A stretch of 64,000 bases of DNA from Zobellia laminariae (GTDB lineage Bacteria; Bacteroidota; Bacteroidia; Flavobacteriales; Flavobacteriaceae). The stretch spans positions 1,185,130 to 1,249,129 of the forward strand of contig NZ_RCNS01000003.1 of assembly GCF_009725995.1 (NCBI RefSeq), in the 5' to 3' direction. A model generated the notes under the pieces. It did not search any database and had not been told where the DNA came from. It saw only the letters and a list, made by a program, of their open reading frames with translations. This document shows positions 1-8,008 of the stretch, piece after piece; position 1 is the first letter of the stretch, and every line of letters begins with the position of its first letter. The position numbers and the translations under genes were made by a program.

Positions 1-154
1 TAGTCCGTTTAGGTTGTAATCCGAGAGAATTTCCTGTAAAATAAATAACCTGTTTTCCGTTCACTTTTGGAAAGTAAAATTCATCACGATAGCTTCGTAA
101 TTTATCTTCGCCATCTAGTTTTTGGGCAAACTCTAAGGTGTTCTCGAATTTCAT
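1..154 (-). CDS. kynU: Kynureninase, 5' end only (partial)
   Basis: Only the first 51 codons lie in the window; the gene runs off the left edge. Kynureninase is a PLP enzyme that cleaves kynurenine or 3-hydroxykynurenine to anthranilate or 3-hydroxyanthranilate plus alanine in tryptophan breakdown. The visible N-terminus has the family's signature early strand, [13 protein letters not shown], at about residues 37-49. The PLP lysine is outside the window. The ATG at 154-152 is preceded by a TAnnTTTG -7 element at 176-169, which supports the start. The product name rests on one motif, but that motif is distinctive. Confidence 0.85.
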   Translation of the reverse strand, partial: MKFENTLEFAQKLDGEDKLRSYRDEFYFPKVNGKQVIYFTGNSLGLQPKRT

Positions 155-168
155 AAGACAGTTTTTAT

Positions 169-176
169 CAAAAATA
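169..176 (-). promoter_or_regulatory. -7 promoter element of kynU
   Basis: On the minus strand this reads TATTTTTG, matching TAnnTTTG, the Bacteroidota primary-sigma -7 consensus. It lies 14 bases upstream of the kynU ATG. Confidence 0.6.
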
Positions 177-210
177 CAATTTAGGAAAGGAAATTTGAAC
201 TATTGAAGCG

Positions 211-678
211 CTACTTTGGGTTAACAATTCTCATCTCAACAATGTGCGCTTTAAAACCTACTTTTTCGTAAGCTCTAATAGCACCTGCATTATCATCATA
301 GACGGTAAGGCGTATTTCAGAAATACCTTTTGATTTAGACCAATCCTTTAAGGCTTCTACTACCTTTTTATTTAATCCTTGGCCTCTAAAACTAGCATCG
401 GTATACATAAAACCTAGATAGCTATATAGTTCATGATCAAGATATGGCTTGCCTTTCTTTATTTGCGCATAGCCGGAAGCAACGAGTTGCCCTTCGTGTT
501 CAATTACCACAACCTCTGCCTCATTACTTTTAATCAACTCACCCAAATCATAGTAACTGATAGGGTCTTCTTTTAGAGTTGGGTCAAAAGGTCTTTCAAA
601 AGCAATGATGCCTTGTTCAAATTCTAGTAAAGTATCTAAATCACTCAATACTGCGCTTCGCGTAATAAATTTACTCAT
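211..678 (-). CDS. GNAT family N-acetyltransferase
   Basis: A 155-aa protein of single GNAT-domain length. The acetyl-CoA pyrophosphate-binding loop is visible as RGQGLNKK at about residues 98-105. It is followed by the helix and strand of motif A and by the C-terminal YEKVGFKA motif typical of the fold (about residues 137-144). It probably transfers an acetyl group to a small molecule or protein amine in the cytoplasm; the substrate cannot be read from sequence. It sits between kynU (also minus) and a divergently transcribed O-methyltransferase. No clear promoter element was found for it. Confidence 0.88.
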   Translation of the reverse strand: MSKFITRSAVLSDLDTLLEFEQGIIAFERPFDPTLKEDPISYYDLGELIKSNEAEVVVIEHEGQLVASGYAQIKKGKPYLDHELYSYLGFMYTDASFRGQGLNKKVVEALKDWSKSKGISEIRLTVYDDNAGAIRAYEKVGFKAHIVEMRIVNPK

Positions 679-723
679 AGTTTCTACAGGTCTATTCTAC
701 GGTTAAGAAGTTCTAAAATACTA

Positions 724-731
724 TATATTTG
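724..731 (+). promoter_or_regulatory. -7 promoter element of the O-methyltransferase gene
   Basis: TATATTTG matches TAnnTTTG and ends 15 bases before the ATG at 747. A possible TTG start at 729 lies inside this element and is therefore unlikely to be used. Confidence 0.65.
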
Positions 732-746
732 CACAAATTACAGGTC

Positions 747-1388
747 ATGCATTTCTTATCTTCAGATTTAGAGGATTACATTCAAAATCACTCAGAGAAC
801 GAACCCAAATTGCTTCAAGAACTTACTAGGGAAACACATCTTAAAGTAGTGCGCCCACGTATGCTTACAGGTCATTTTCAAGGAAGGGTACTTAGTGTGT
901 TATCAAAAATAATCTATCCTAAAAATATTCTTGAAATAGGTACTTATACAGGCTACTCTGCCCTTTGCCTTGCAGAAGGAATGCAAAAAGATGGTGAGTT
1001 ACACACCATAGATATTAACGAAGAGCTACAAGATATTCAAGAACGCTATTTTTCCCGTAGTGCATACAAGAATCAAATCGTACAACATATTGGTGATGCC
1101 AAAAATATCATACCAAAACTTGAAACTACCTTTGACCTTGTTTTTATTGATGCTGAAAAAAAGGATTACCCTGATTATTTTGAACTGGTCATGCAAAAGA
1201 CTCGGCCAGGTAGTGTTATACTATCTGATAATGTATTATGGTCCGGTAAAGTAGTTGAGCCTGTAGATAAAAAAGATAAGGTGACACCTATTCTGCTGGA
1301 CTTCAACAAAAAATTAAAAGAAGACCCACGGATAGAAACAGTATTACTACCTATTAGGGATGGCTTAACCCTAAGTAGGGTGCGATAA
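747..1388 (+). CDS. Class I SAM-dependent O-methyltransferase (caffeoyl-CoA OMT-like)
   Basis: A 213-aa cytosolic methyltransferase of the small-molecule O-methyltransferase family (Methyltransf_3 type). The SAM-binding motif I is ILEIGTYTGYSALCLA. It is followed by the acidic strand-2 end (HTIDINEE), the family metal-site strand DLVFIDAEKKDY, and SDNVLWSGKV, in which Asp and Asn are the usual divalent-metal ligands. It probably methylates a catechol-like hydroxyl, but the substrate is unknown. The start is placed at ATG 747 because the upstream TTG at 729 is within the promoter -7 box. Its last 35 bases overlap the 3' end of the convergent PAP2 phosphatase gene. Confidence 0.9.
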   Translation: MHFLSSDLEDYIQNHSENEPKLLQELTRETHLKVVRPRMLTGHFQGRVLSVLSKIIYPKNILEIGTYTGYSALCLAEGMQKDGELHTIDINEELQDIQERYFSRSAYKNQIVQHIGDAKNIIPKLETTFDLVFIDAEKKDYPDYFELVMQKTRPGSVILSDNVLWSGKVVEPVDKKDKVTPILLDFNKKLKEDPRIETVLLPIRDGLTLSRVR

Positions 1389-1926
1389 GGCGAACGTAGA
1401 GCATATAGAAAAGCCACGCCGAGAAAACACCTACTGATGATCCCACAATAATATCTATTGGAAAATGTACGCCAACAAAAATACGGCTAGACACAAATAA
1501 TATTGGCCAAATATAGAATAGCCAGCACCATTTAAAACGTCTTCTTAAAAACAGCACTACAATAGTAGTTACCGAAAAAGAACTGGAAGAATGACCAGAA
1601 AAGAAACTAAAGGTTGAAGAAGGTTTAAGAATACGAATCAACGTATTTATATTCTCGTTATTATTGGGCCTTGTACGTGCCACGACCTCTTTGGTCAGAT
1701 CCGTTATAGTTGAAACAAAAAACAACATTAACAAAATAGTGATGACCACAAAGACAGCTTCTTTCTTTGGGTATTTTAAAAAAATTAAAACGAGAAATAA
1801 AATAAAAAGGGGAATCCAAGTGGAGAAATGGGTAACTATAATCCAAAATTGATCATAGTCTTCAATGCCTAAATTATTGAGGTAAATAAAGGTTTCCCTA
1901 TCCCATTCTAAAATACGATCAAGCAA
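1354..1926 (-). CDS. PAP2 family phosphatase, integral membrane
   Basis: A 190-aa membrane protein with the three type-2 phosphatidic acid phosphatase motifs in order: KEVVARTRP (about residues 79-87), FSGHSSSSF (about 108-116) and SRIFVGVHFPIDIIVG (about 146-161). The histidines in motifs 2 and 3 are the catalytic nucleophile and general acid. About five to six hydrophobic helices surround them. It probably dephosphorylates a lipid phosphate such as undecaprenyl diphosphate or phosphatidic acid on the periplasmic side of the inner membrane. It starts 2 bases after tatA ends, so the two are almost surely co-transcribed. The 3' end overlaps the convergent methyltransferase gene by 35 bases. 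Confidence 0.93.
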   Translation of the reverse strand: MLDRILEWDRETFIYLNNLGIEDYDQFWIIVTHFSTWIPLFILFLVLIFLKYPKKEAVFVVITILLMLFFVSTITDLTKEVVARTRPNNNENINTLIRILKPSSTFSFFSGHSSSSFSVTTIVVLFLRRRFKWCWLFYIWPILFVSSRIFVGVHFPIDIIVGSSVGVFSAWLFYMLYVRLIAPYLGLSHP

Positions 1927-1928
1927 AC

Positions 1929-2267
1929 CTAACTTCTTTTGATGCTTCCAGTAACATCATCAACGCTTTTCTTAACGTCGCTTACTCCTTTTTTAAGGTC
2001 ATTACCGATTCCTGAAGTAATATTATCTTTAACATCATCAATATCCTTCTTGATGTCCGTGATGAAGCTGGTATCTATACCCTGCTTATCTGCACTCTTT
2101 TGAATTTCTTGTTTAATATCTTCTGTGGCATCTTTTAGTTGACGCATACCCTTGCCCAGCCCCTTGGCTATGCCGGGAATCTTATCGGCGCCAAAAACCA
2201 TTACCACGATGAACATGATAAAGAATATTTCACCTCCGCTAATGAATAAAAAGTACAATGAATACAT
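1929..2267 (-). CDS. tatA: Sec-independent protein translocase subunit TatA/TatB-like
   Basis: A 112-aa protein with the TatA plan: one N-terminal membrane helix (about residues 3-26), the FGADKIP hinge, an amphipathic helix (IAKGLGKGMRQLKDAT) and a long charged, probably coiled-coil tail. TatA forms the pore that exports folded proteins with twin-arginine leaders. A Tat-type leader is present in this window on the M15 peptidase at 23512. The -7 element ends only 4 bases before the ATG, so the mRNA may be leaderless. It is co-oriented and nearly contiguous with the PAP2 gene. TatA and TatB are hard to separate in Bacteroidota; TatA/E is the usual assignment. Confidence 0.9.
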   Translation of the reverse strand: MYSLYFLFISGGEIFFIMFIVVMVFGADKIPGIAKGLGKGMRQLKDATEDIKQEIQKSADKQGIDTSFITDIKKDIDDVKDNITSGIGNDLKKGVSDVKKSVDDVTGSIKRS

Positions 2268-2271
2268 ATCA

Positions 2272-2279
2272 CAAATATA
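2272..2279 (-). promoter_or_regulatory. -7 promoter element of tatA
   Basis: On the minus strand this reads TATATTTG (TAnnTTTG). Only 4 bases separate it from the ATG at 2267, which implies transcription starting at or very near the start codon. Confidence 0.6.
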
Positions 2280-2294
2280 ATAAAGTTTACATAG

Positions 2295-2333
2295 AAAGAC
2301 CTGTCAGGTTAAGAAAACCTAACAGGTCTTTTT
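2295..2333 (-). terminator. Rho-independent terminator after the M1 peptidase gene
   Basis: A strong hairpin: AAGACCTGTCAGGTT pairs with AACCTAACAGGTCTT with one bulge and a short loop. It lies just past the stop codon of the minus-strand M1 peptidase gene and before the tatA promoter. T-runs flank both sides, so it could act in both directions. Confidence 0.7.
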
Positions 2334-2350
2334 GTGATATTAACAAAAAT

Positions 2351-4663
2351 TTATTTGCCTTTAACGGCGTTTTCTTTCATCTTCTCGAAATCCGATTTCT
2401 CTTCTTTCTTAGGCCATGAGTTATTAGACGTATCAATGTCTGCAGTTTCGGCCTTTGGATCAACAACAATACCAGTAAGTTTTGTCTGTGAAGATATTAC
2501 CACACTTACTTCCTTATCATTCTTTCTCCAAATTTCAGGTGGGTAAGTAATATTTTTAGTAGTCCCATCTGCATAGGTGTACTCTACAATTAATGGCATT
2601 GGTATACCACCTGGCTTATCATAAGTAACCTCATAGAAATATTTAGGCTCCTTAACAGCTGCTCTTTCGTCTGCTGTTAAATTATCCATCATAAATTCTT
2701 TAAGCGACTTTGAATTCTCAGAAGGTGCTTTATCCTTTAAGTTAGGATCTAAATCTTCACTTCCTTCTTCAGCCAAATAAACTAATGGAGGTAAATCTTC
2801 TTCAGAAATACCACGAACAGCCATATACTCTTGCATCTTTTTGCTTGGCTTGTCCGTTACATAGTATTTTTTAATTCCTTTTACCCCTATATCCACAAAA
2901 TCCGTAGTATAGAACCATCCTCTCCAATACCAATCTAAATCTACTGCAGAAGCATCTTCCATAGTTCTAAAGAAATCTTCTGGAGTTGGGTGTTTAAACA
3001 TCCAACGGTGAGAATATGTTTTAAAAGCATGATCAAAAAGCTCTCTCCCCATTACAGTCTCACGTAGAATATTTAAGGCTGTAGCTGCCTTACCATAAGC
3101 GTTAGGACCCAACTGATAAACGTTTTCTGGATTTGACATGATCGGTGCAAGCGTACTCTGATCTCCTGCCATGTAAGGAACAACTTTAGATGGGTCTCCT
3201 CTTCTTGAAGGATACTTATCGTTTGGCGCAATTGCTTCTGGAAATTTCTCACCAAATTCTTGTTCCGCCATAAATTGCATAAAAGTATCTAGACCTTCAT
3301 CCATCCAACCCCACTGGCGTTCGTCAGAATTAACGATCATAGGAAAAAAGTTGTGACCTACTTCGTGAATAATTACACTGATCATACCATATTTTACACG
3401 ATCGGAATACGTACCATCTTCGTTAGGACGACCATAGTTCCAACAAATCATAGGGTACTCCATACCTTGTTGTTTGGCATGTACCGATATTGCTTTTGGA
3501 TAAGGGTAATCAAACGTATGTGACGAGTATGATTTTAATGTGTGTGCTACCGCTTTGGTAGAATACTCTTCCCATAATGGGTTACCTTCTTTTGGGTATA
3601 ACGAAACGGCCATAACATCTTTGCTGCCAACTTTAACGGCCTGCATGTCCCAAATAAATTTTCTTGAAGTAGCAAAACCGTAATCTCTTACGTTTTCTGC
3701 TCTAAACTTCCATGTCTTTTTCTTTTCAGAAAAACCTTTTTCTGCCTCTTCGGCTTCGGCTTGGGTTACGATTACAACAGGTTTGTCATATGACTTCTTG
3801 GCTTGTTCGTAACGCTTCATCATTTCCTTTGAAAAGATATCTTTTCTATTCTGAAGTGTTCCCGTAGCATCTAAAACGTGATCCGCAGGTACGGTAATAT
3901 TTACATCGTAATCACCAAAAGTAAGGGCAAATTCACCGCTGCCCCAAAACTGATGGTTCTGCCAACCTTCTACATCACTATATACTGCCATTCTTGGAAA
4001 GAACTGTGCAATAACATAGGCGCGGTTGCCATCTTTAGCGAAATATTCAAAACCAGAACGGGCTCTGTTTATGGTATGATCAGGAATGTTATAATTCCAT
4101 TTTATTGAAAATGAAATCTGTTCTTTGCTTTTCAATGGCTTTGGAATATCAATACGCATCATAGTTTGGTTGATGGTATACTTCAAAGGTTTTCCGTTAG
4201 CATCTTTCACATAATCTATATTGAAACCGCCATCAAAAGGCTCGGTCATGTATTTCTGTGCGAAAGTACCGGCAGGCTCTGCCATTGGTACACCACCGCC
4301 ATTACGCAAAGGAGATTTTGAGGTTTTAGCACGTACGTTCTGATCTAATTGCAACCAAAGGTACTCAAGGTCATCTGGTGAGTTGTTGGTATAGGTAATA
4401 GTTTCTGTACCAAAGATTTTTGCGTTTTTATCGTCAAGCTCGATATCCATCTTATAATCAGCTTTTTGCTGATAATACTCGGGACCAGGTGTACCCGATG
4501 CTGATCGATAATTGTTAGGAGTTGCGAACTCTTCATATAACTGTTTGAATTTACTTTGATTGTAATGGCCTGGTTCCTTGTCTGCGTTAACGCCTTCTTG
4601 TGCCATTATTACGCTGGCGAATACAAAAAGTAACGAAGCTAGACAGTACTTTAATTTGTTCAT
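2351..4663 (-). CDS. M1 family metallopeptidase (gluzincin aminopeptidase), secreted
   Basis: A 770-aa protein with a Sec signal peptide (cleavage after IMAQ, about residue 22). The zinc site is IIHEVGHN at about residue 437, giving HExxH, with the third ligand Glu in WMDEGLDTF about 19 residues on. The aminopeptidase substrate motif is present as QGMEYPM, the equivalent of GxMEN. The protein is therefore a probable periplasmic or cell-surface M1 aminopeptidase that trims N-terminal residues from peptides. No T9SS C-terminal domain is apparent. It follows the DUF6702-like gene on the same strand with a 60-base gap, a pairing consistent with co-transcription, and is followed by a strong terminator. 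Confidence 0.93.
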   Translation of the reverse strand: MNKLKYCLASLLFVFASVIMAQEGVNADKEPGHYNQSKFKQLYEEFATPNNYRSASGTPGPEYYQQKADYKMDIELDDKNAKIFGTETITYTNNSPDDLEYLWLQLDQNVRAKTSKSPLRNGGGVPMAEPAGTFAQKYMTEPFDGGFNIDYVKDANGKPLKYTINQTMMRIDIPKPLKSKEQISFSIKWNYNIPDHTINRARSGFEYFAKDGNRAYVIAQFFPRMAVYSDVEGWQNHQFWGSGEFALTFGDYDVNITVPADHVLDATGTLQNRKDIFSKEMMKRYEQAKKSYDKPVVIVTQAEAEEAEKGFSEKKKTWKFRAENVRDYGFATSRKFIWDMQAVKVGSKDVMAVSLYPKEGNPLWEEYSTKAVAHTLKSYSSHTFDYPYPKAISVHAKQQGMEYPMICWNYGRPNEDGTYSDRVKYGMISVIIHEVGHNFFPMIVNSDERQWGWMDEGLDTFMQFMAEQEFGEKFPEAIAPNDKYPSRRGDPSKVVPYMAGDQSTLAPIMSNPENVYQLGPNAYGKAATALNILRETVMGRELFDHAFKTYSHRWMFKHPTPEDFFRTMEDASAVDLDWYWRGWFYTTDFVDIGVKGIKKYYVTDKPSKKMQEYMAVRGISEEDLPPLVYLAEEGSEDLDPNLKDKAPSENSKSLKEFMMDNLTADERAAVKEPKYFYEVTYDKPGGIPMPLIVEYTYADGTTKNITYPPEIWRKNDKEVSVVISSQTKLTGIVVDPKAETADIDTSNNSWPKKEEKSDFEKMKENAVKGK

Positions 4664-4723
4664 ATATGTTTGTGGTTTTAATCGCTGAAAATTAAAATAA
4701 TTTAAGGAATAGTTACCTAGATG

Positions 4724-5230
4724 TTATAGTTTTAACATTCCTTTAGTACGAGATTTGACTAAAACAAAGCTCTTTTTATCTTTTCCTACCTTAAAGTGCA
4801 CTACGTTTTGTTGTTCATCAAACAAATCGGTCAAAACTTCATTTTCAATCAGAATGGTTTTTAATGTTGCTAAATCAACATTGGGCACCTCAATATAAAA
4901 GATGACTACATCTGCATCGTATTTCTTTCCTATATAATTATAAGAGGCATTGGCACCGTTTACTTCCACTACAAATTTGGCCCGCAGGTATTTCTCTAGG
5001 TATTCATCGGCCAATGGCGATTCTTCCTCTGTAGCTAACTTAGATTTCACATCATACCGCTCTTGAAGTAGCTTATCTAGATCATCTATAAAAACACGAG
5101 AAGTGATTTGTAACGCCTTGTCTTTTTCTGAATAATTGACATTTGTTACGCTTACGTAAAACTTATGAGCTGCCGTAAAGGCAACCAATGGAAGTACTAG
5201 TATTACAAGAAACATTTTTAAAGACTTCAT
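4724..5230 (-). CDS. DUF6702-like exported protein
   Basis: A 168-aa exported protein. A hydrophobic signal segment (LKMFLVILVLPLVAFTA) is followed by AAHKFYVSVT, which resembles the N-terminus of the Bacteroidota DUF6702 family; I base the family name on recall of this pattern. Function is unknown. The start is placed at the second ATG (5230) rather than at 5260 because a TAnnTTTG -7 element lies at 5255-5248, between the two candidates. It sits immediately upstream of the M1 peptidase, and the gene order suggests a role in peptide handling or in peptidase folding in the periplasm (inference). Confidence 0.75.
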   Translation of the reverse strand: MKSLKMFLVILVLPLVAFTAAHKFYVSVTNVNYSEKDKALQITSRVFIDDLDKLLQERYDVKSKLATEEESPLADEYLEKYLRAKFVVEVNGANASYNYIGKKYDADVVIFYIEVPNVDLATLKTILIENEVLTDLFDEQQNVVHFKVGKDKKSFVLVKSRTKGMLKL

Positions 5231-5247
5231 AAACTGATTTTCTACTA

Positions 5248-5255
5248 CAAAAATA
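5248..5255 (-). promoter_or_regulatory. -7 promoter element of the DUF6702-like gene
   Basis: On the minus strand this reads TATTTTTG. It is 17 bases upstream of the ATG at 5230 and favours that start over the longer reading from 5260. Confidence 0.55.
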
Positions 5256-5280
5256 GGCAAATGTTATGCCAAAAACAGTA

Positions 5281-6105
5281 TTAGTCCAACCCGTTGTTTT
5301 TTCTGTAAACTAGACTTTTCTGTGACATTAACTTATATAAAGATGCCATGTCATCTGCGTTTGCTAGTTCCTTAAAATCAGCATCAATCATACAGTAGTT
5401 CAAGAAATCATTAATTTGTTCTTCTTGAATTTTTAGAGTATTTACAAAAACAAAGTCCGTAAAAAATAACCGTATCTCATCTATTTGCCGAACCTCTTTT
5501 TCTAAAGTCGCATACTTTTTTAAATCTTTAGTTTTACCAGATAAATCATCGTACATCCTCACTAACTTTAGATTATAGGAGATTTTTGGCTTAAAAGTGA
5601 CGGTATCATAACCAGAAGCTAAATCTAGATATTTATTTAACCGAAGTGTTTCCCCCACCCCATCAGGTCTACGCCTAGCTTTTCTATTTTCTAAACCCAA
5701 CGATTGAGATGTTATTACTGAACCAACAGGAACTCTATTTAAATCCCTACTCATATCTCCCGTTAAACTATATGGGGTTACCACTACCTCCTCTAACTGA
5801 GTTAAGACTTCCTCTAGGGGAACTACCAGTAATTTACTTCCTAAAATAGCTGTTGTAACTACTATTTCTTTCTTTTTGAATTGCACGGCCGAAAAAACCA
5901 AGGTGTCATTAAGCTGGACTTCAATATCAAAAAAACCATTGGTAGTTGTAATTGTGGCTCTATTTGAGGTTGTATTCAACACATGTGTGGCAGAAACATC
6001 ACCATTCGTGCTATATACACGACCTTCTAATGAAACTTGGGCTTGAGACATGGTTCCCACCATTGCCAAAACACTTACAGAAAATAATTTTTGCAATGGT
6101 TTCAT
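5281..6105 (-). CDS. Exported carboxypeptidase-regulatory-like domain protein with TonB-box-like motif, paralogue C
   Basis: A 274-aa protein with a signal peptide (cleavage near SQAQ). It has a beta-sandwich carboxypeptidase D regulatory-like domain (VSLEGRVYS through LLVVPLEE, about residues 24-105), then LEEVVVTPY at about residues 106-114. It ends with a polar, probably helical region of about 160 residues. In SusC-type receptors this domain and an LDEVVV motif precede the TonB-dependent barrel; here no plug or barrel follows. It is one of three tandem paralogues (the others start at 6942 and 7678) that share the same domain order and similar C-termini (...KSxVYxKN). Function is unknown. 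Attachment to or signalling with the TonB system is a guess. Confidence 0.8.
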   Translation of the reverse strand: MKPLQKLFSVSVLAMVGTMSQAQVSLEGRVYSTNGDVSATHVLNTTSNRATITTTNGFFDIEVQLNDTLVFSAVQFKKKEIVVTTAILGSKLLVVPLEEVLTQLEEVVVTPYSLTGDMSRDLNRVPVGSVITSQSLGLENRKARRRPDGVGETLRLNKYLDLASGYDTVTFKPKISYNLKLVRMYDDLSGKTKDLKKYATLEKEVRQIDEIRLFFTDFVFVNTLKIQEEQINDFLNYCMIDADFKELANADDMASLYKLMSQKSLVYRKNNGLD

Positions 6106-6165
6106 ATGATATTATTTTAGCAAATAACTACAACCTTAATTGCTTTTTATCACCTACATCATCAT

Positions 6166-6942
6166 CTACTCTTCATAATTTTTAAGGTACACAACACTTT
6201 TCTTCCTCATATAACCCCATATTTTTATTCTATCATGGGTATCTACAATTTGTTGAAAAGCGGCATCTACTTCACAGAAGTACATAAATTCTTCAATCTT
6301 ATCTTGGGGAATTTTTAGCTCGGTAGTATAAAGGGAATCCACATAAAATTCTCGTACCCGTTGGGTTCGGGCATATTTCTCATTCCGCTTTAGGCGAGCT
6401 TTCAACATTTTCTTACGACCGGTAATCATATTAATTAACGGGTCAAAACTCATGTATGGGTTTGCGGTAGCAGCCTGAAATTCGCGCTCTGCTTTAGTCA
6501 TGGGAACCACATAAGCATTAGGCAACCCTAAAGTGGAGGCGGTAATAACAGGCTCCGTTCTCAAGGTTTTAAGGTCACTTGCTATATTGCCCGAAAGATT
6601 ATAGGGCATAACCACCACCTCATCCAATTCTGTCAGAGATTCTTCTAGTGGTATCATTAGAAGTTTGCTTTCAAGAAGACTTGGCGTAATTACAATTTCC
6701 TTACGTTTATATTGCACGGCAGAAAACACCAAGGTATCATTAAGCTTAGCAACAATAGTAAAAAAACCATCAATGTTCGTAATTGTGGCCTTTTTAGTGG
6801 TTGTATTTAAAACGTGAGTTGCGGCCACATCACCATCTTTACTAAAGACGCGGCCCTGAAGTTCATCAGAAAAGAAATCTTGCGCGGATAGACCCGTCAA
6901 GAGAAAGAAAAAAAATATAAAAAGAAGTTTATTTCTCTTCAT
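6166..6942 (-). CDS. Exported carboxypeptidase-regulatory-like domain protein with TonB-box-like motif, paralogue B
   Basis: A 258-aa protein with a signal peptide (LLTGLSAQ). It has a carboxypeptidase-regulatory-like domain starting at ELQGRVFSKDGDV and the motif LDEVVVMPYNLSG. The C-terminal region is charged and contains a KIPQDKIEEFMYFCE segment that corresponds to KLPQASIDDFLIYL in the upstream paralogue. It is very close to paralogue C over the first 110 residues (shared VAATHVLNTT-like and DTLVFSAVQ segments), so the two arose by a recent local duplication. Its start codon lies inside the last codons of the upstream paralogue (14-base overlap), which indicates translational coupling. 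Confidence 0.8.
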   Translation of the reverse strand: MKRNKLLFIFFFFLLTGLSAQDFFSDELQGRVFSKDGDVAATHVLNTTTKKATITNIDGFFTIVAKLNDTLVFSAVQYKRKEIVITPSLLESKLLMIPLEESLTELDEVVVMPYNLSGNIASDLKTLRTEPVITASTLGLPNAYVVPMTKAEREFQAATANPYMSFDPLINMITGRKKMLKARLKRNEKYARTQRVREFYVDSLYTTELKIPQDKIEEFMYFCEVDAAFQQIVDTHDRIKIWGYMRKKSVVYLKNYEE

Positions 6943-7678
6943 TAATTAGTTCTCGGTACGCCTTGCTTTTGTTGACCAAAAAATCGATTAGCTCAAATTC
7001 GTTTTTCTTTAAAAGCAATGCATATTCAGGTTCGTGGGTATCTAAATATATTAGAAAATCATCTATAGAAGCTTGAGGCAATTTAAGATCGGCTACAAAA
7101 AACTCATCATCATATACCTGTCTTAATACTTGACTCATTTTCATACGTGGCTTCTTTTCAGCAGTATCTCCTTTACTTGCTTTAGCCAACGCCTTAAATA
7201 TATTTACAAAATTAAGTCCGTCTTTCATTCCCCTTTCAGATTCACTTAGGGCTATATTTTCTACTTCGGTAGAGCGATCAATATCATACTCAACCTTTTT
7301 GAATTCTTCATTCTGCAATTGTAGGAATTTCTCCTCATTCTCTGGGCTTACGACCACCTCATCCAATTCAGTAACCTTTTCGTTCACTTCAACTACCAAA
7401 CGACCATTTTTAATAATTTCTTCGGTAACTTTTAGGACTTCCAAATTATAGTTCACTGCTGTAAAAGCCAATTCATCACCAGCTTTAACCATTATGGCAA
7501 ACTGTCCTTCTTCATTAGATATCACTGCAGTTTCTGTAGTAATATTTATAACGTTCTCATTAGGTACACTTATATTTCTGTACAATACCGTACCACGCAA
7601 TAATTGGCGATCATCATCTTGGGCGGTTACAGATAAGAAAGTAAAAAGAACACATATTAGGGTAGGGATAATCTTCAT
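6929..7678 (-). CDS. Exported carboxypeptidase-regulatory-like domain protein with TonB-box-like motif, paralogue A
   Basis: A 249-aa protein with a signal peptide (TFLSVTAQ). The regulatory-like domain begins at LLRGTVLYRN, and LDEVVVSPEN follows at about residues 102-111. The C-terminal half is acidic and helical. It is the first and most divergent of three tandem copies. It overlaps the next by 14 bases, which supports a single transcript running through 5281 and possibly on to the DUF6702-like and M1 peptidase genes. No barrel, plug or enzymatic motif is present. Function is unknown. Confidence 0.8.
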   Translation of the reverse strand: MKIIPTLICVLFTFLSVTAQDDDRQLLRGTVLYRNISVPNENVINITTETAVISNEEGQFAIMVKAGDELAFTAVNYNLEVLKVTEEIIKNGRLVVEVNEKVTELDEVVVSPENEEKFLQLQNEEFKKVEYDIDRSTEVENIALSESERGMKDGLNFVNIFKALAKASKGDTAEKKPRMKMSQVLRQVYDDEFFVADLKLPQASIDDFLIYLDTHEPEYALLLKKNEFELIDFLVNKSKAYRELINEEK

Positions 7679-8008
7679 TTGGTTGTTTTATAAGTAGTCT
7701 TGTAAAAGACGTGGTTTTTTAAAATCAATTTCAGGGCAACTTTATAAGGAGTACTTTCGTACAATAAAATAGAGTTACCAGTTTTTTAAATTAAGTGGTT
7801 AAAGGAAATACATGTTTTGGTCTTAAAAAAACCACGGTGGCTAAACTTTTGTTAATTCGTAAAATAACTAAAATCTATGTTGTAACTACCTCATTACTAA
7901 TACCCATAATCCTTTTAGCTAGACTTACACGTAGTTTGTCTTGTTAATTTAGATAAGTTCCAATATAATTTTATTTTTGTTTACCCTAAAATTTTAAATC
8001 GCAATTGT
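7679..8008. other. Divergent intergenic region (330 bases)
   Basis: AT-rich spacer between the minus-strand paralogue group and the plus-strand fibre locus. The only recognisable signal is a TATTTTTG -7 element at 7972-7979 for the fibre gene. I see no ORF, hairpin or RNA gene in it. Confidence 0.6.
7972..7979 (+). promoter_or_regulatory. -7 promoter element of fibre locus 1
   Basis: TATTTTTG matches TAnnTTTG and ends 29 bases before the ATG at 8009. No well-spaced -33 TTG is evident, so confidence is modest. Confidence 0.45.
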
